The notes beneath the pieces were generated by a model that searched no databases, was not told the DNA's origin, and saw only the letters and a list, made by a program, of their open reading frames with translations. This document shows positions 38,887 through 51,239 of a stretch of 64,000 nucleotides of DNA, one piece after another. Source of the stretch: Vitellaria paradoxa. Taxonomy: Eukaryota > Streptophyta > Magnoliopsida > Ericales > Sapotaceae. The translations under genes and the position numbers were made by a program. The stretch's first letter is position 1, and each line of letters begins with the position of its first letter. Where the stretch lies: NCBI GenBank assembly GCA_019916065.1, contig CM034242.1:45940626-46004625 (forward strand). The letters run 5' to 3'.

Positions 38887-39201
38887 GTAACGTTTGGTAA
38901 TTTTTGATAAAAGTTAGTAAGTAAATTTTTTTGTATATTTAGTAAAATAAATAGAAATTTTTAGTAATTCTTTTTTTTTTTTTATAACTATTAGGTATTT
39001 AATAAAATAAATAAAGATGTACATATTGCAAGAGAGATAATGTTTGAGGTCTGATCGGTGGAGAGTGATGGAATGGTTGGTCGAGAGCGTTCCAATGCCT
39101 AAGTTAGTGACAGATCTTATTACATGAGAAGAGAAAGAGAGTTTTTCTGCTGTCTCTTATCTTCTATATAGGTGGAGTGGTCTTCCATCGTATCACGAAG
39201 T
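38887..39201. other. Intergenic between the Copia element and the SINE
   Basis: AT-rich at first, then a mixed-composition stretch (39040-39200) with TCTATATAGGTGG that may be part of another repeat. No coding potential is recognised. Confidence 0.4.
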
Positions 39202-39219
39202 GAGAATAGTGAGAAAATG

Positions 39220-39479
39220 GCCCGTTAGGGGTGGTCGAGTGGGGTTCGGGAGCGCCTGAGGGTTGGAGTCGCGTGAGGTTCCGAGTTTGACTCTCATTCG
39301 GGGAGGGCAGATCACCGTTTGGGCGAGCTTCTAACAGTCCCCCTCGATCGAGTCGGTCAGTCAGGGCTTGCTTAGGCTGGTTTACTCTTCGGGGCTCTTT
39401 ACGGACTAGGGTCTCGGAGCGTGCTTCGTCCTGTGCGCACCCCAGTACAGAATAGCGGCTGCGGACTTCCACGTACCCG
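39220..39479 (+). mobile_element. tRNA-derived SINE with 18-bp TSDs
   Basis: A 260-bp GC-rich island in AT-rich DNA, flanked by the exact 18-bp repeat GAGAATAGTGAGAAAATG (39202-39219 and 39480-39497). It has an exact pol III box A TGGTCGAGTGG (39232-39242) and a box-B-like GAGTTTGACTC (39283-39293) about 40 bp downstream. There is no obvious poly-A or poly-T tail. A long frame on the minus strand over this stretch is a composition by-product. Confidence 0.8.
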
Positions 39480-39497
39480 GAGAATAGTGAGAAAATG

Positions 39498-40407
39498 AAG
39501 ATTTCTTTTTTCTTTTTTTCTTTTTCTCAAGTTTAGTAGGGCAAGATGATTCTTATAACTATATATATACTCATAAAAAGTAATAATATAAATATAAAAA
39601 AGATATTATTATTGTATATTATTTTTTAATAATAAATATTACTTTTTTAATATTATAAAAAGAGACATCTAAAACACGCATTACCATATCTGCCACATAG
39701 GTAGTAGTGATCAGTTACCAGTTTTTGCCGAAATAGATAGTTAGGACAAGCAAGATTTGATATGTTTAGCCTCAAACTCTCATGCATATCCCTTAATTAG
39801 CTGATGACGGAACATTTGTGCATTAAAAAAAATATATATATATATATATATATGTGCGTGCGTGTGTGTGTTTTGCTTCTTTTCCACCTGTCAATACACC
39901 GGTAGTAGTTACAAAGTTATTGGAAAATCTCAATAAATAAATAAACAAACATGCCAAAGAATTTGGGTTCCACATGCGAGTTAATTGATATAATATTAAA
40001 GATGCATAACAATCTAGCATTATCTATCTCGTGTATGCCCTAACTAATTAGAGTTAATTAATTAGATGACATATGGAGTGATGCCAACGAGCTGTCAGCT
40101 TATGCATTCAATCAAATTAATCAAATCAATGTCGGTGTTTTTTTTTTTTTTTTTTTCTATATAGTAAATTAATTACCCAGCCACCTAGATGAGGCATACT
40201 TAATTAGGCTAGTGGTTTAATTAATTATTAGCAAATTAAGAAAGGCTTGGCCCGAATTGGTTGAAAATTTTATTTTATTTTATTTATTTGTATGGTTCAA
40301 ACATAATTTAGGTACATTACTTTGGAACTGTAGAAATTTGGATTTGACCCGAATTGGGTCACCCGTTGGTGAGTTCGGCCCAGTTAGGAATCCTATTCCA
40401 CCAAAAT

Positions 40408-40439
<32 letters not shown>

Positions 40440-41118
40440 GTATTTTATTTGTGTATTGGTTAATAGAGTAATTTAGCCGTGGTTGGAGTGCACAAAAAAG
40501 TGGTAACTCTACAAATTTTTTTTTTTTCTATACGTGACATTTAAGTTAATAGTTGAGTATTTAATAAAAATTTGTAAAAGTTGAGGGTTGTTAATAAAGG
40601 TTGTAAAAAATTAAAGAAATTTGATAAAAGTGGAAGAAAATTATTTTTGTTGTTTGTTGAATAAAAAATTAATAAAAAAATTGATTTATTTTATTTTTTG
40701 TTAGTGAGCCAAACGCTGCCTTAATATGTGAAATTTTCTACAAACGTCGTCCTCCTCCTCCTCCTCCCTCCGGGGGTTGTCTCTCTCCAAGTGTGCGTGA
40801 AAGTGATTTTTTATATCATGAAATTATAGGTATTCATCTAGTAATAATATTTGAAAAAAAAGGTTGACTGTATATTAATTTTAATATATTTATATTATTT
40901 TAATTTAAACAAATATATAAGTACATCTGAAACATTAAATATAAAATCAAGGTTCTCAACCGCGAGTCACAAAACTCACGATGGCATGCCAGCCGCGCCA
41001 AATCTATAATACTTTGCGGCAAGCAATAGCATCGCGTGTAGATCATGACAATGGATATGGCACGTGAGATGACGGATACGGTACGTAAAGCATTTGTTTC
41101 TTAAGATCTTGTTTCTTA
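39498..41118. other. Intergenic, simple repeats
   Basis: Contains (AT)n-(GTGC)/(GT)n near 39831-39871, a T-run at 40137-40157, (AC)n(AT)n at 40408-40439, CCT repeats at 40747-40768 and a hAT-end-like patch 40950-41090. No gene is seen. Confidence 0.55.
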
Positions 41119-41404
41119 GGGTCCGTTTGGGAACTTCAATAGTAGTTAGACTTTTTTACTCTCTTATATTTTAATTTTTTTAAAACTTTTAAGGGTAAAA
41201 ATGTCAATTTAACAAAAACGAATTAGCCACCTAAAAAAAATTACTTTTTTTCCTTCTCAAACACAAAATTAACTAATTTTTTTTAGTTAACTATTAGCCA
41301 TTAGTCATTAGCTGCTTTTTTTCTCCCCAAACACAAAGTTAGTTAACGTTTTTTTTAGTTAACTATTAGCCATTAACCAATGCTAATTATTCCCAAACGG
41401 AACC
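41119..41404. mobile_element. Tourist-like MITE (family D) with TSD TTA
   Basis: A 286-bp element with inverted ends GGGTCCGTTTGGGAA and (complement) GGTTCCGTTTGGGAA. The 3-bp duplication TTA is embedded in longer flanking similarity (41101-41118 versus 41405-41422). Internal TTAACTATTAGCCATTA repeats twice. Confidence 0.75.
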
Positions 41405-44400
41405 TTAAGATCTTATTTCTTATCCAGATTGGAAATTTGGTTCAGCTCTGACCTGATTTCGCATCAAATGGGTTCTATTTGACCCGGTTTGGGGTCGATT
41501 TGGCCCGACTTTGTGCTCCTACAAAAGTTGGCTGTTAGCAGACTTTCGACAAATGTCCTGTATGTGGACGGGGAGCATGGTTCATAGCTTCCTATTTTCC
41601 CCATGCATGAACGAGCTCACGCTTCTCTGTGGATTCAATTTCACATTTTTATTTGATTTTTTTTTTGGTAATTATTTTATTTGATCTTTTGTGCGTCAAA
41701 TAGGAAGATTCCCCCTTTAGTGGTATAATAACAGGGAAATGGTAAGTCCGGTGCACCACGAAACGTCGAATTTACGGTACACCAAACTTACCCCCAACTC
41801 ATAATAATAAGGCTATATTTGCATTTAAAAATAAATAAATAAATAAATAAGCCTAGATTTGGCCTACCCGTAGGCAGGTGGGGGAGGCTTTCCTTAACCG
41901 AGGGGTAACTTTTTGGTAATGGTTCTCTTTATTTTAAAGTATTTCAGTGTCTCCTGATGGCTGACTCTTCCCTTATAATTGTACTTTTCTTTAATTTTTT
42001 AAAATAAATTCATATATATATATATATATATATATGTTTTATGTCAACGTGTTCCTGAAATTTACACTAATAAGTGTTTAGAATGATAAAAAAATAAGAT
42101 AAAGTGAGATAATTTAATATAATTTGTAAATTCATAATTCATACTGTAAGATTAAAGGTAAATAATTTTTAAAAATTTTTAATATTTTTCAACGTTTTTT
42201 TAGTGTACTAAACATAAACAGAGAAGATTAAAGGAAAAAAAAAAATGTACACTTCAGATTGCCTATTCTATTCTAATGAAAGTGAAAATTTAAAATTCTA
42301 AACTTATTTTATAATCGGAGTAATTGAATTATACGTTAGGTGTATTTGGGGTGCAACAAAAATTCATATATTTTAAATTTTAGTTTACAATTTGTTAAAT
42401 TGATAATTTTAATTTAAATAAATTTGTTTTATTATATGATTTCCATCGTCAGAAATTTTATTTTATTTTTTTTTACATGTATATGATAAACTTATTTAAA
42501 ATATGACTTTTAAAACTACTGTCAAATTACAAATTCTTTAAAAATAGACAAATTACAGCTGTTCACACAAATAAACGTGTTAATAAATATTTTAGCAGAA
42601 TTTCACTTTCAGAGATTCAATCATCTATATTATTATAGTGAAATTGGCCAGCAAAATAAAAGCCAAATTACATTATTATAGTGGTCCCTTTTTTTTTTTT
42701 TTTAATTATTGTGGTCCTTTTGTGTTTTCTTTTTTAAATTAAATTTCAATAATGGTGTTGGAGAAAAGTAATTCCTTTGTGGAGGTTGAAAACGACCATC
42801 GGCTCATTTCATTCCAAACGTGGATAATGTGACTGACTATTAATTACTAGAAAATAAAGAACGAATGAAGAGAAAACAAGCATTTTTTGTCACTTTTGGG
42901 ATTGCCCTTATTTTCTCTACTGCCGACAATGTAATAGGTCCGTCTAATGCGATGCAAAATATTAAAAATTTTTAAAATTTATTTACTTTTTATTATATTA
43001 TACGAATTACGAACTCACAAATTATTTTAAATTATTTCATTTTATCTTATTTTTTTCCCACTCTAAACACTTCCAATATTACAATAATTGATTTGATAGA
43101 AACTTCCGTGTGGTCATGGTGGTATCACGTGCCCCCAGAGCTGGGGGGAAAGTTGAAGAGTAGATATAAGAAAAAATTAAATTACTTAATTAGTTAGGTT
43201 TAGAAAAAAAAAATGGAAAGAAAACTAAAAAATATTTTTTAAAATGTTTAAATTTTATTTAATTAATTATCAAAATAAATAATTTTAAGGTAAATTTTAC
43301 TTTGAACATTTAAGTTTTACCCAAAATTTTATTTTAGGGCTTGAATTAATTTTTTTTTTTTAACAATTGAGGGCACAAATTTTTAATTAGTTGTAATGTG
43401 AAGTTTTAGTGAATATTTTGTCCCTTTAACGGGTTCACATTGCAATTATTTAAAAATTTAGGCATTTAGTTATTAAAAATAAAAAATTCAAACACTAGCG
43501 CTGTGTTTATACGAAGAATTTGTCAAGAAAAAGGGAAATATATAGATTTAAAATTATTCCTCTTACTTAGATTGTGATGAAAAATGAAAAGAAAAAGATA
43601 CAAAATTTAGAAAAATACAATTAATTGAATTAAAAATTTATGTTTTTTATTTTATTATATTTTTTAAACCCATTTAGATAAATATATGTATTTAAGATTT
43701 TATATTTCTTAATTTGTTTTTTAATTTTTTTTCTCGCCGAATTCCCATTTTAAACACCTCCTAAAATGAAATTTCAAGAAAAAAGTTAAAAAAAAAAAAT
43801 ACTGAAAATTTCAACCCTAGAAATCTTACTCCATCTACTCAGATTGTGAGGACAGATGACAACACTAAAAGGGAAGTGGCAGGAGTTTTTACTGTCGAAG
43901 CAAAAGTTGGGCCAGTGGTTGCAAATGTTGAGATTGTTTTGTTAGTAAAAAAGCATAATAAAAATATAAAAATTTAATGTAAACGTGATACGTGACGAAA
44001 TTTAATTTAAAAAAATATAAAAAATTATAAATTTTTATTAATTTTAACTACGCAAACACTCCGTTATTGCAGGTGCTAGATATTCCTGCTTACTTTAATC
44101 TGTGGGCAGGCCATGGTTTCTTGAATACATGGTCTTTGTGTGCTTTTCTTTCTTCGATACACGTTTTTCTGTATTTTCTTTTTCCACTATTGCTTGCCCA
44201 TTATTTTTTCTTTTCAACTGACGGCGTTTGTATCAGTTTGGACACAGCTCGATTAATTCTTGAGATCGTAAAATTAATGATCAGATAAATTCTTCAATAA
44301 TCTTTAAAAAATTTAAACTGGTTACCATTAAAAAATAAATCTAAAATCTCGTTAACTCCAAGAGTTACTTGCCCATAATTGACCACATAGCTAAACGACG

Positions 44401-45688
44401 AATTTATGTTGGCCACCCAAGCATAACCCTCCCGGGGTCTTCTGGAAGCCTAATTTTTAATAATTATTAGTATTTTTTTATCAAAAATTAATAATTAAAA
44501 ATTTTGATGTATTTCAAAAAAAAAATAGTAAATTTTAGATTTTTTTGGGGTTATTTTTGGATGTTTAATAAAAATTTTGACAACTTCTAGTAACTTTATA
44601 CAACTATTTGTGGGCTTGATAAAAATTTTGATAACTTTTGAGTTAAGCAACTTGATATTATTGAGCAAAAAAGAGATAAAATTTAATATTTTAACAAATA
44701 CTCAACTCTCAAAATTTGATAGATTTATACCAAAAATTATTCTTCCAAACGGTAGCGTTGAACTTACATTTGGCCCTCTGTTGCTGGGATACGCTCGGCA
44801 TATTGATGCAAAAAGTAAAACTTTACCTAAAAATAAGAAAAAACAGATACTATATTTTTTTTTAGTTAATTTAGAGATTTTTTTTTATTTGTCTGTATTT
44901 AGTAAAATCTTAAAAGTTAGAGAAGATTAAAGAAAATTGATAATTTTGTATGATAATATTTTTAATAAAAATTAAAAATTAAAAAAAGTATAAATTTATT
45001 TACCGATACCAAACGTACTTCAAGCACACCCTGACTAAAACTCGCCAAAGTAAATGCCAATGCACGTACACAAAAATTTTTTTAGTCCATTTTTATATGT
45101 ATGTATATAAAAATCAATCACGGTGCCAGACAAAAGTGAGCCCGAAAATCACTAATAACTCGAGCTTTGTTTGATTTATTGTAAATTTTTTAGAATTTTT
45201 ATAAATTATTTATTTTATATGTTACTATATAAATTACAAACTTATAACTTATCTTATTTTATCTTATTTTTTTTATCACACTAATCATATCATCAGTAAT
45301 TTCAAACATGGACCATGTGACCAAACGCATATTAAAACATAAAAACAAAATTAAAAAAAAAAAATAATGATGGAAAGCAATTCAACGTTTTTCTCGCTTG
45401 GGAATAATTAACCTATGATAGGGACAATTTGATAAAAGAGGAAAAAAAAATTGTTCTTTTTCGTATTCGTTCGAATGAGTAATAGATACCACTTTCGAAC
45501 TAATCTTCTCAGATTTATTTTTCAATTGATCAATCAAACGCCAAATGCCTCCCCCCCCCCCCCGGGAAAAAAAGAAAGTTACCGATTTTAATTTTTTTTT
45601 TCTTTCCCCTGAACGTTGGTATTCCTAATGCCCAGATGAGAACTGCTTTCATCAACAGCAGAAATTTCTATTTTAGTTGTTGGATTTA
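41405..45688. other. Long gene-free AT-rich stretch
   Basis: No gene is recognised on either strand. Visible items are (AT)n at 42013-42035, MITE-like segments near 42063-42205, 42952-43078, 44540-44755 and 45160-45300 (GTTTGG/CCAAAC-type ends), and a CTGGGGGG patch near 43140. A few frames of about 100 codons are AT-rich and resemble no family. Confidence 0.55.
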
Positions 45689-45840
45689 GGTTGCGTTTGG
45701 TATAAATTTTTTTTTTGAAAATTTTTATAAATCTTTGTTAACTTTATATCACATCAATTTTTTTCTTTCACTGCACGTATTACGAACCCTCAATTTATTT
45801 CAATTTATCTTACTTTTTTTTTTTTTGCTCCAAACAAACC
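45689..45840. mobile_element. Tourist-like MITE, family A (inverted)
   Basis: GGTTGCGTTTGGTAT to CTCCAAACAAACC, with core AACTTTATATCACATCAA and TTTCTTTCACTGCACGTATT in the reverse sense to the copies at 13329 and 30189. The flanks share TTTA. Confidence 0.75.
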
Positions 45841-46663
45841 TTTAGTGTCCAATCAAACATAATTTAAATGATTTCCGGACTAGTCCAGAAGGGAAAAGAA
45901 AGTTTCATTCAAACACATAAGGTTGAGTAGTTAAGGTAAATAAGTCTAATTTGGCTGATAGACGTTCGAACAACCACCCCCAATCATGACCCAGACATAA
46001 TATTTGACCAGATTATTAAGGCTGCGTTTGGAAGAAGATAGAGCTAAATGGTTTATTGGCTACTTTGCTTAAATTTATTCTCTTACATTTTAATTTTCTT
46101 TTAAACCTTAAAGGACAAAAATGTTAAATTACCAAAACTAAAAAAATCACCTAAAACAAAAAAAACATCTTTTTCTCTTTTTAAACACAAAAAATAACTG
46201 ACTTATTTTTAGTTAATAACTTAGCTATTAGTAAGTTAGCTATTTTTCTTTTCAAACAAAGCCTAAAACTTCGTTTAGCAATGATTGGGTTATCAATTAC
46301 TAACTTTTTATCTTTTTTTTTAAATGATTAAAGTTATCCTTTCATATTTTATATTTCTTTTAAATATTGAAGGATAAAAATATTAAATTAATAAAAAGTT
46401 AAAAATTTAATTTTTTTTAACATAAAAAATTAAATTTTTAATAATTAATAACTACTAGTTAAAAAAAAAAATTAATTTTTTTATCTCTCAAACCAAGCCA
46501 ACCAGAGTGGGTGGATTCATAAAGACTCTCTGGAACCCATGACTTACTTGAACTCGCCTGTCTACGTTTCTGATTTTTGTTGAGTTGGTTCGGAAGGATT
46601 ACAATTTCCAAAATAAGGAAAAGACGTACATGTCTACACTTTCATTAATGGTTGACCCAACAA

Positions 46664-46700
<37 letters not shown>

Positions 46701-48211
46701 CTAGGTAAAAGTTTTATTTTTTTAAAAAAATCATCCAATCTATTGTCATCGGTGATAAGAATGAAAATTTAGGCATCATTTAGGAAGCAATAGTTAATTG
46801 GTTTATAGGTTAATTAGTTTATTTGTAAAATGATTAAATTTACTTTCTTATATTTTAATTTTTATTTAAATTTTTAAGGATAAAAATATCATATTAATCA
46901 AAATTAAAAAGTCATATTTTTTTCCTTCTCAAACAATTTTCCTAACTAATTAAAATTAAGTCTGCTTTTTTCCTTTTCAAACCAAGCCTAAATGTGGCTC
47001 AAGGGCCCATTTGGAGGAAAAAATGTAATATATATATATATATACACTAATTTTTAGTGTTTTTAAAAATTATCAATACTTTTACATTTTGCTGAGTTGA
47101 CGGCATGTATAATGACTATTTTATTTTAACATAATTTAAAAATTACTAAAATTTTTACTAAATATACAAAAAGTTTTATTTATCAATTTTTATCAAAAAG
47201 CACAAAAAATTAGCTGAAAATTAGGCATGTCCATTGTGAATTTAATTTATTTGCTTCAATGTGATCCTAATAAATAAATAAATAATAATTTAAATAATAA
47301 AATTCAAAGCGACAACATTACAATTTTTTTTAATTACCAAAAAAAAATTCAAATGGGTAGGAAACTGAGTCAGGATAATCGTTCAAATGCATAATAAAAT
47401 AGTTTTTTCAATATTATATTATTGAAAAATAATACTTATCAATCAAAAAATATGTAAATACTATTAATATATTTCTATATTACGTTTTATATTAAGATAA
47501 TTTGAATAATTTTTTTTATAAAAATTGTATTTATTTCTAAGGTATTATTAGTAGAATAAATCCCTTAAATTTTTGTAATTCGTCTTGAGTCATAGGATTT
47601 CGTCTCGTCACGAGTAGACAATTACGAAAGCGCGCATTAAAAAACTAGTTAAACGATTTTGCCACGCAGCATATGCTGCCTCCTCAGCTCCTAACGCTTC
47701 TTTTCATGACAAGGGGACCTAGTTTGAAACCAACAATACATATAATATTAAATAATAAATATAAATAATTATATAAAGTAGAGTCCCATCGTGTTCTGTA
47801 ACGCCTAACCAAATATTATAATTATGACACGTAATACTTAATTATAATTATTTTTAAAAAATTTATTTATTATATAGCCCTACTATTCTAATTAAACGAA
47901 AAATTTTATTTAGTTTATAAGTTTTTTCATGTAAGAAAGTCTATTTTATTTTTAATTCAAAATAATCTAATAGTCCTATTTATTATATGCGTCTTTCATT
48001 TAATAATTTTATTTTATTTTATTCTGATTAATTTAATTTTTTTCATTATATAAGTCTTTAAAATAAGAATTATATTAATAATCAAATAAATAATGTATTC
48101 CAAAACTACTTATTTTCCTAGCATAATTATATTTTATATTAATTTACATCATTTAATGTATAATTAGTCATGATATTTTAATTTAAGTGTTATAGAATTC
48201 TCTCGGTATTT

Positions 48212-48245
<34 letters not shown>

Positions 48246-49391
48246 TATTCATAATCTTATAATTTAAGTGGGTATATGACTGATATAATTATATGAATAG
48301 ATATCTCGCACTCTAATAGAGATGTGCATGAGAATATAACGAAATATTATTACATGTTATATTTTTATTGGCCCTTGTACATCTTTACAAATATTCAAAA
48401 AATTTAGTCATTTTTTTTTAAATAACCAACTTGGTTAAGCTTGCAAAAATTTTATAAATCTACAACAACTTTTTTACTTCTAATTTTTCTGTCATCACTA
48501 ATTTTAAAAAATTTTAATACTTCGCTAAAAAAACAAAAAAAAACTTGAAAGTAGGTTAACCAAATGTATAAATTTTTTATACAATCATATTCTTTGTGTC
48601 GAAAGTTTTCAAATGAGTACTATTGTCGCTATTTTTTATGAATTTTTTTAAATCTATAGGAGTAGATTTGAAAAATCGTTGTCATGGATTGCGACTTTAG
48701 AAAAAAATGACGTCAAAATTAACTCCAAATCACATTTTATCTTAATTTATCTTATTTTTTCTTACGCTAGGACAGTGTTGGGATTAGGCCAAGTCCAGCA
48801 GATAATTACTAAACCCGGCAAAAATACCTAAATTTCGGTGATGAAAAATATGAATTAACGTAAATAATTATTAAAATATTAAAAATAGAGGTGCATGTAT
48901 ATCACAACCACCATTTGACGTTAATGAAAAAAATGAAAGAAAGAGAGTATACACTACGGATAATGATGCATTTAACTCGAAATTATGGATGACGTGTAAG
49001 AGTGACCTTGAGATAATCATTTAAACACATTAGTATTAATGATCAAAATGTTTTATTTTATTTACATTTTATGTGGTTTTGACTTTACAGACCAAAATGT
49101 ACAGTTAGACTTCTTATTGGATTTTATTTAAAAAAAAAAATTTTCTCAATTCATTATACCTTTAATATTAATAAAATAATACATGAAAAAAAATTTGAGA
49201 GTATGCTTATTTTGTTATTATTTGATATTGGTAGTAAAATGGAAGAAAATGAAAAAATAAAATTTTATCTTTTTCATGTTTAATTTATTAAATTAATGAC
49301 AAAAGAAGGTAATGATAGTTTATATTTATGTATAATTAATGACTTATATATAATATAAACTTAAAATATTAATGTGAAGGATAATAATTTT
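45841..49391. other. Gene-free AT-rich stretch with MITEs
   Basis: Besides the family D copy at 46020-46263, a MITE-like segment lies near 46769-46990 (TTTAGGCATCATTTAGG to CAAACCAAGCC). There are (AT)n runs at 46665-46695 and 47029-47045 and an (AAT)n run near 48221-48245. No gene is recognised. Confidence 0.55.
46020..46263. mobile_element. Tourist-like MITE, family D, TSD TAA
   Basis: A 244-bp element from GGCTGCGTTTGGAAG to TTTTCAAACAAAGCC, flanked by TAA (46017-46019 and 46264-46266). It shares internal words with 41119-41404 (TCTTACATTTTAATTTT, AACACAAA). Confidence 0.75.
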
Positions 49392-49559
49392 GGGTATGTT
49401 TGGTGTTGTATAAAAGTGTATAAAATAAAATAAAATTATAAAAGTAAATGTCTTGTAATTCGTGCAGTGAATGAAAATTTTAAATTTTATTGTCTCGTAA
49501 TTCGTATTTGTAAAAATTTGTAAGATTTTATTTTATTTTGTTTGCTACCAAACGGAGTC
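49392..49559. mobile_element. Tourist-like MITE, family B, TSD TTT
   Basis: A 168-bp element from GGGTATGTTTGGTG to TACCAAACGGAGTC, flanked by TTT (49389-49391 and 49560-49562). It has the same length and core as 32412-32579. Confidence 0.8.
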
Positions 49560-49562
49560 TTT

Positions 49563-50230
49563 ATTATCAAAGTACTAACATAAAAAAGTTCATAAAAAAT
49601 TTAATAAATTAATTTAATGTATTTTTATAAAAAAAAGATGTGCAATATTATAATATAAATATTTTTTTACTAATGCTTAGAATATAAAAATAATTTCATA
49701 GCAATAAATTAGTTAAAAATTATTTTTAAGATGTAAAATTTAACAGAGAATTTAAGTGAATATAATACAAATTTTAGAAGGATCATATGCGTATTTTTAA
49801 AATTTATGGGATCTAATTATACAAAATTAAAACTATTTTTTATGAAATTTAATCCACAATTCACTTATTTAAAACTCACCGTCAGCAAATCTAACATAAA
49901 TGTTATTCTTTTTATGTTTCTTTATAAATATTATCTATTTCTTTTTTTTTTTTAATTTCATTAACTATTGTAATAATTAAAAACTTGGATAAGATATACT
50001 CATGGATAACTCTTATTTTAAGTGATATTTATTCTCAATCCACAAAAAATGTAATAAAAAATATATATATATTAAAAAATAAGTTAGATGATTGTGCTAA
50101 AATAAATTTAAATTTAATTATTAAGTAAAATATTTTTTTTTCAAATTATCCAAATTAAAATTCTAGTTTAAATTCGAAATTTTCATGTAAATAAAATTGG
50201 ATTATAATATAAAAAAATACAAATTCCCAG
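49563..50230. other. Intergenic, distal promoter of the PP2C gene
   Basis: AT-rich with no gene seen. The composition rises toward the PP2C leader from about 50220. Confidence 0.5.
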
Positions 50231-51239
50231 GACTACTGTTGCTCCATGCGCACCCGGTAAAAGTGTCTGAGCGCGTTTTGTGCTGTAACAATTTCTCGTT
50301 TTTCTGGGTTTGTTGCCGATTCTCTCTCTCTCCAAAATTGATTTCAGCCAGTCATCCTCTCTCTCTCTCTCCCTCTCCCTCTCTCTCTCCCTCCTTTTCC
50401 CCTACTTTACATTCTACTAGCAAAATTTTCTTTCTCGTGTGTTTATAATTCGTTTTACATTTTTGGAATTTCCTGGGTTCATGCAAGTTCGATCTGGTTA
50501 AAGGGTCTTGATCTCTCTCTGATTGATTTTCGTTTCGAGGCTTCGAGTTGTCGATTTGATTCAGAATTTTGAGTCATTTGAAGTTTTTTTTTGGAATTAA
50601 ACTCGAAGCTTGATCCTGGGTTTCACGGTACTCGGTGTAATTCTTTGTGGCTTTGCTGGTGATTTGATGGTTGGTGATACTTTGGTTCCGATCTTCTGAT
50701 TCGGATTTGCATTCATTTGCAAAACTGAAAGGCAATTGGAGTTTTGCCACCACAGAAGAGAAAGGAAGGGGAAAGGTCCTACAGATCTGTATGCTCTTTA
50801 CACCTTTTGGCCTTTTAATATCTTTTTGATTTCCGCTTATGTTTTTACTTTAAAGAGAAGGCAATAAAAATAAAAAAAAGAGAGGGGGAGGGGATTGGTG
50901 GAGATTGTCGTAATTGTTTTGCTTTTTTGTGATTCTTATGGTTTAAATGTTCGGGAATTGAATTCTGGTATTATTCCTCATCGACATGGATTGATTTGAT
51001 TGCATGATTGAAGAGAGAGAAAGAGAAGAGGGTGAAATTTGTGGATTAGTCTGACAAACAGGCTGCTGCGAAATCAAAAAGGGGTTTATAGGGATTTCCT
51101 TCGAGCTCTGCTGCGAAATCAAAAAGGGATTTATAGGGATTTCCTTCGAGCTGTTGTGACGGATCCGTCTAGTGAAAATAGGGGTTGTGACTGTTTGGCT
51201 GGTCTGGAGTGCATATTAAGTATAATCAGGGCCCTCACG
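50231..51239 (+). promoter_or_regulatory. Promoter/5' leader of the PP2C gene
   Basis: A (CT)n/CCCTCT-rich leader (50322-50400) precedes a long G/T-rich leader. A short upstream frame ATGGTTGGTGAT... (50667, 10 codons) is present. A 45-bp tandem duplication lies at 51063-51152. Possible donor sites (for example GTATGCTC at about 50789) suggest a leader intron, but I could not fix it. Confidence 0.45.
51063..51152 (+). repeat. 45-bp tandem duplication in the PP2C leader
   Basis: Two adjacent copies, 51063-51107 and 51108-51152, start CTGCTGCGAAATCAAAAAGG and end CCTTCGAGCT, with one difference. The frame of the PP2C start codon stays open through both copies but has no upstream ATG. Confidence 0.9.

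Noticed and set aside
39164..39472. 102-codon frame on the minus strand, arginine/proline-rich
   Set aside because: It lies across a GC-rich SINE with target duplications; no start context, splice or family similarity.
44577..44930. 117-codon AT-rich frame
   Set aside because: Low-complexity residues only, and it overlaps a MITE-like segment with GTTTGG/CCAAAC ends.
51039..51239. N-terminal extension of the PP2C protein
   Set aside because: The frame is open but begins without ATG, and the ATG at 51240 gives a textbook myristoylation start.
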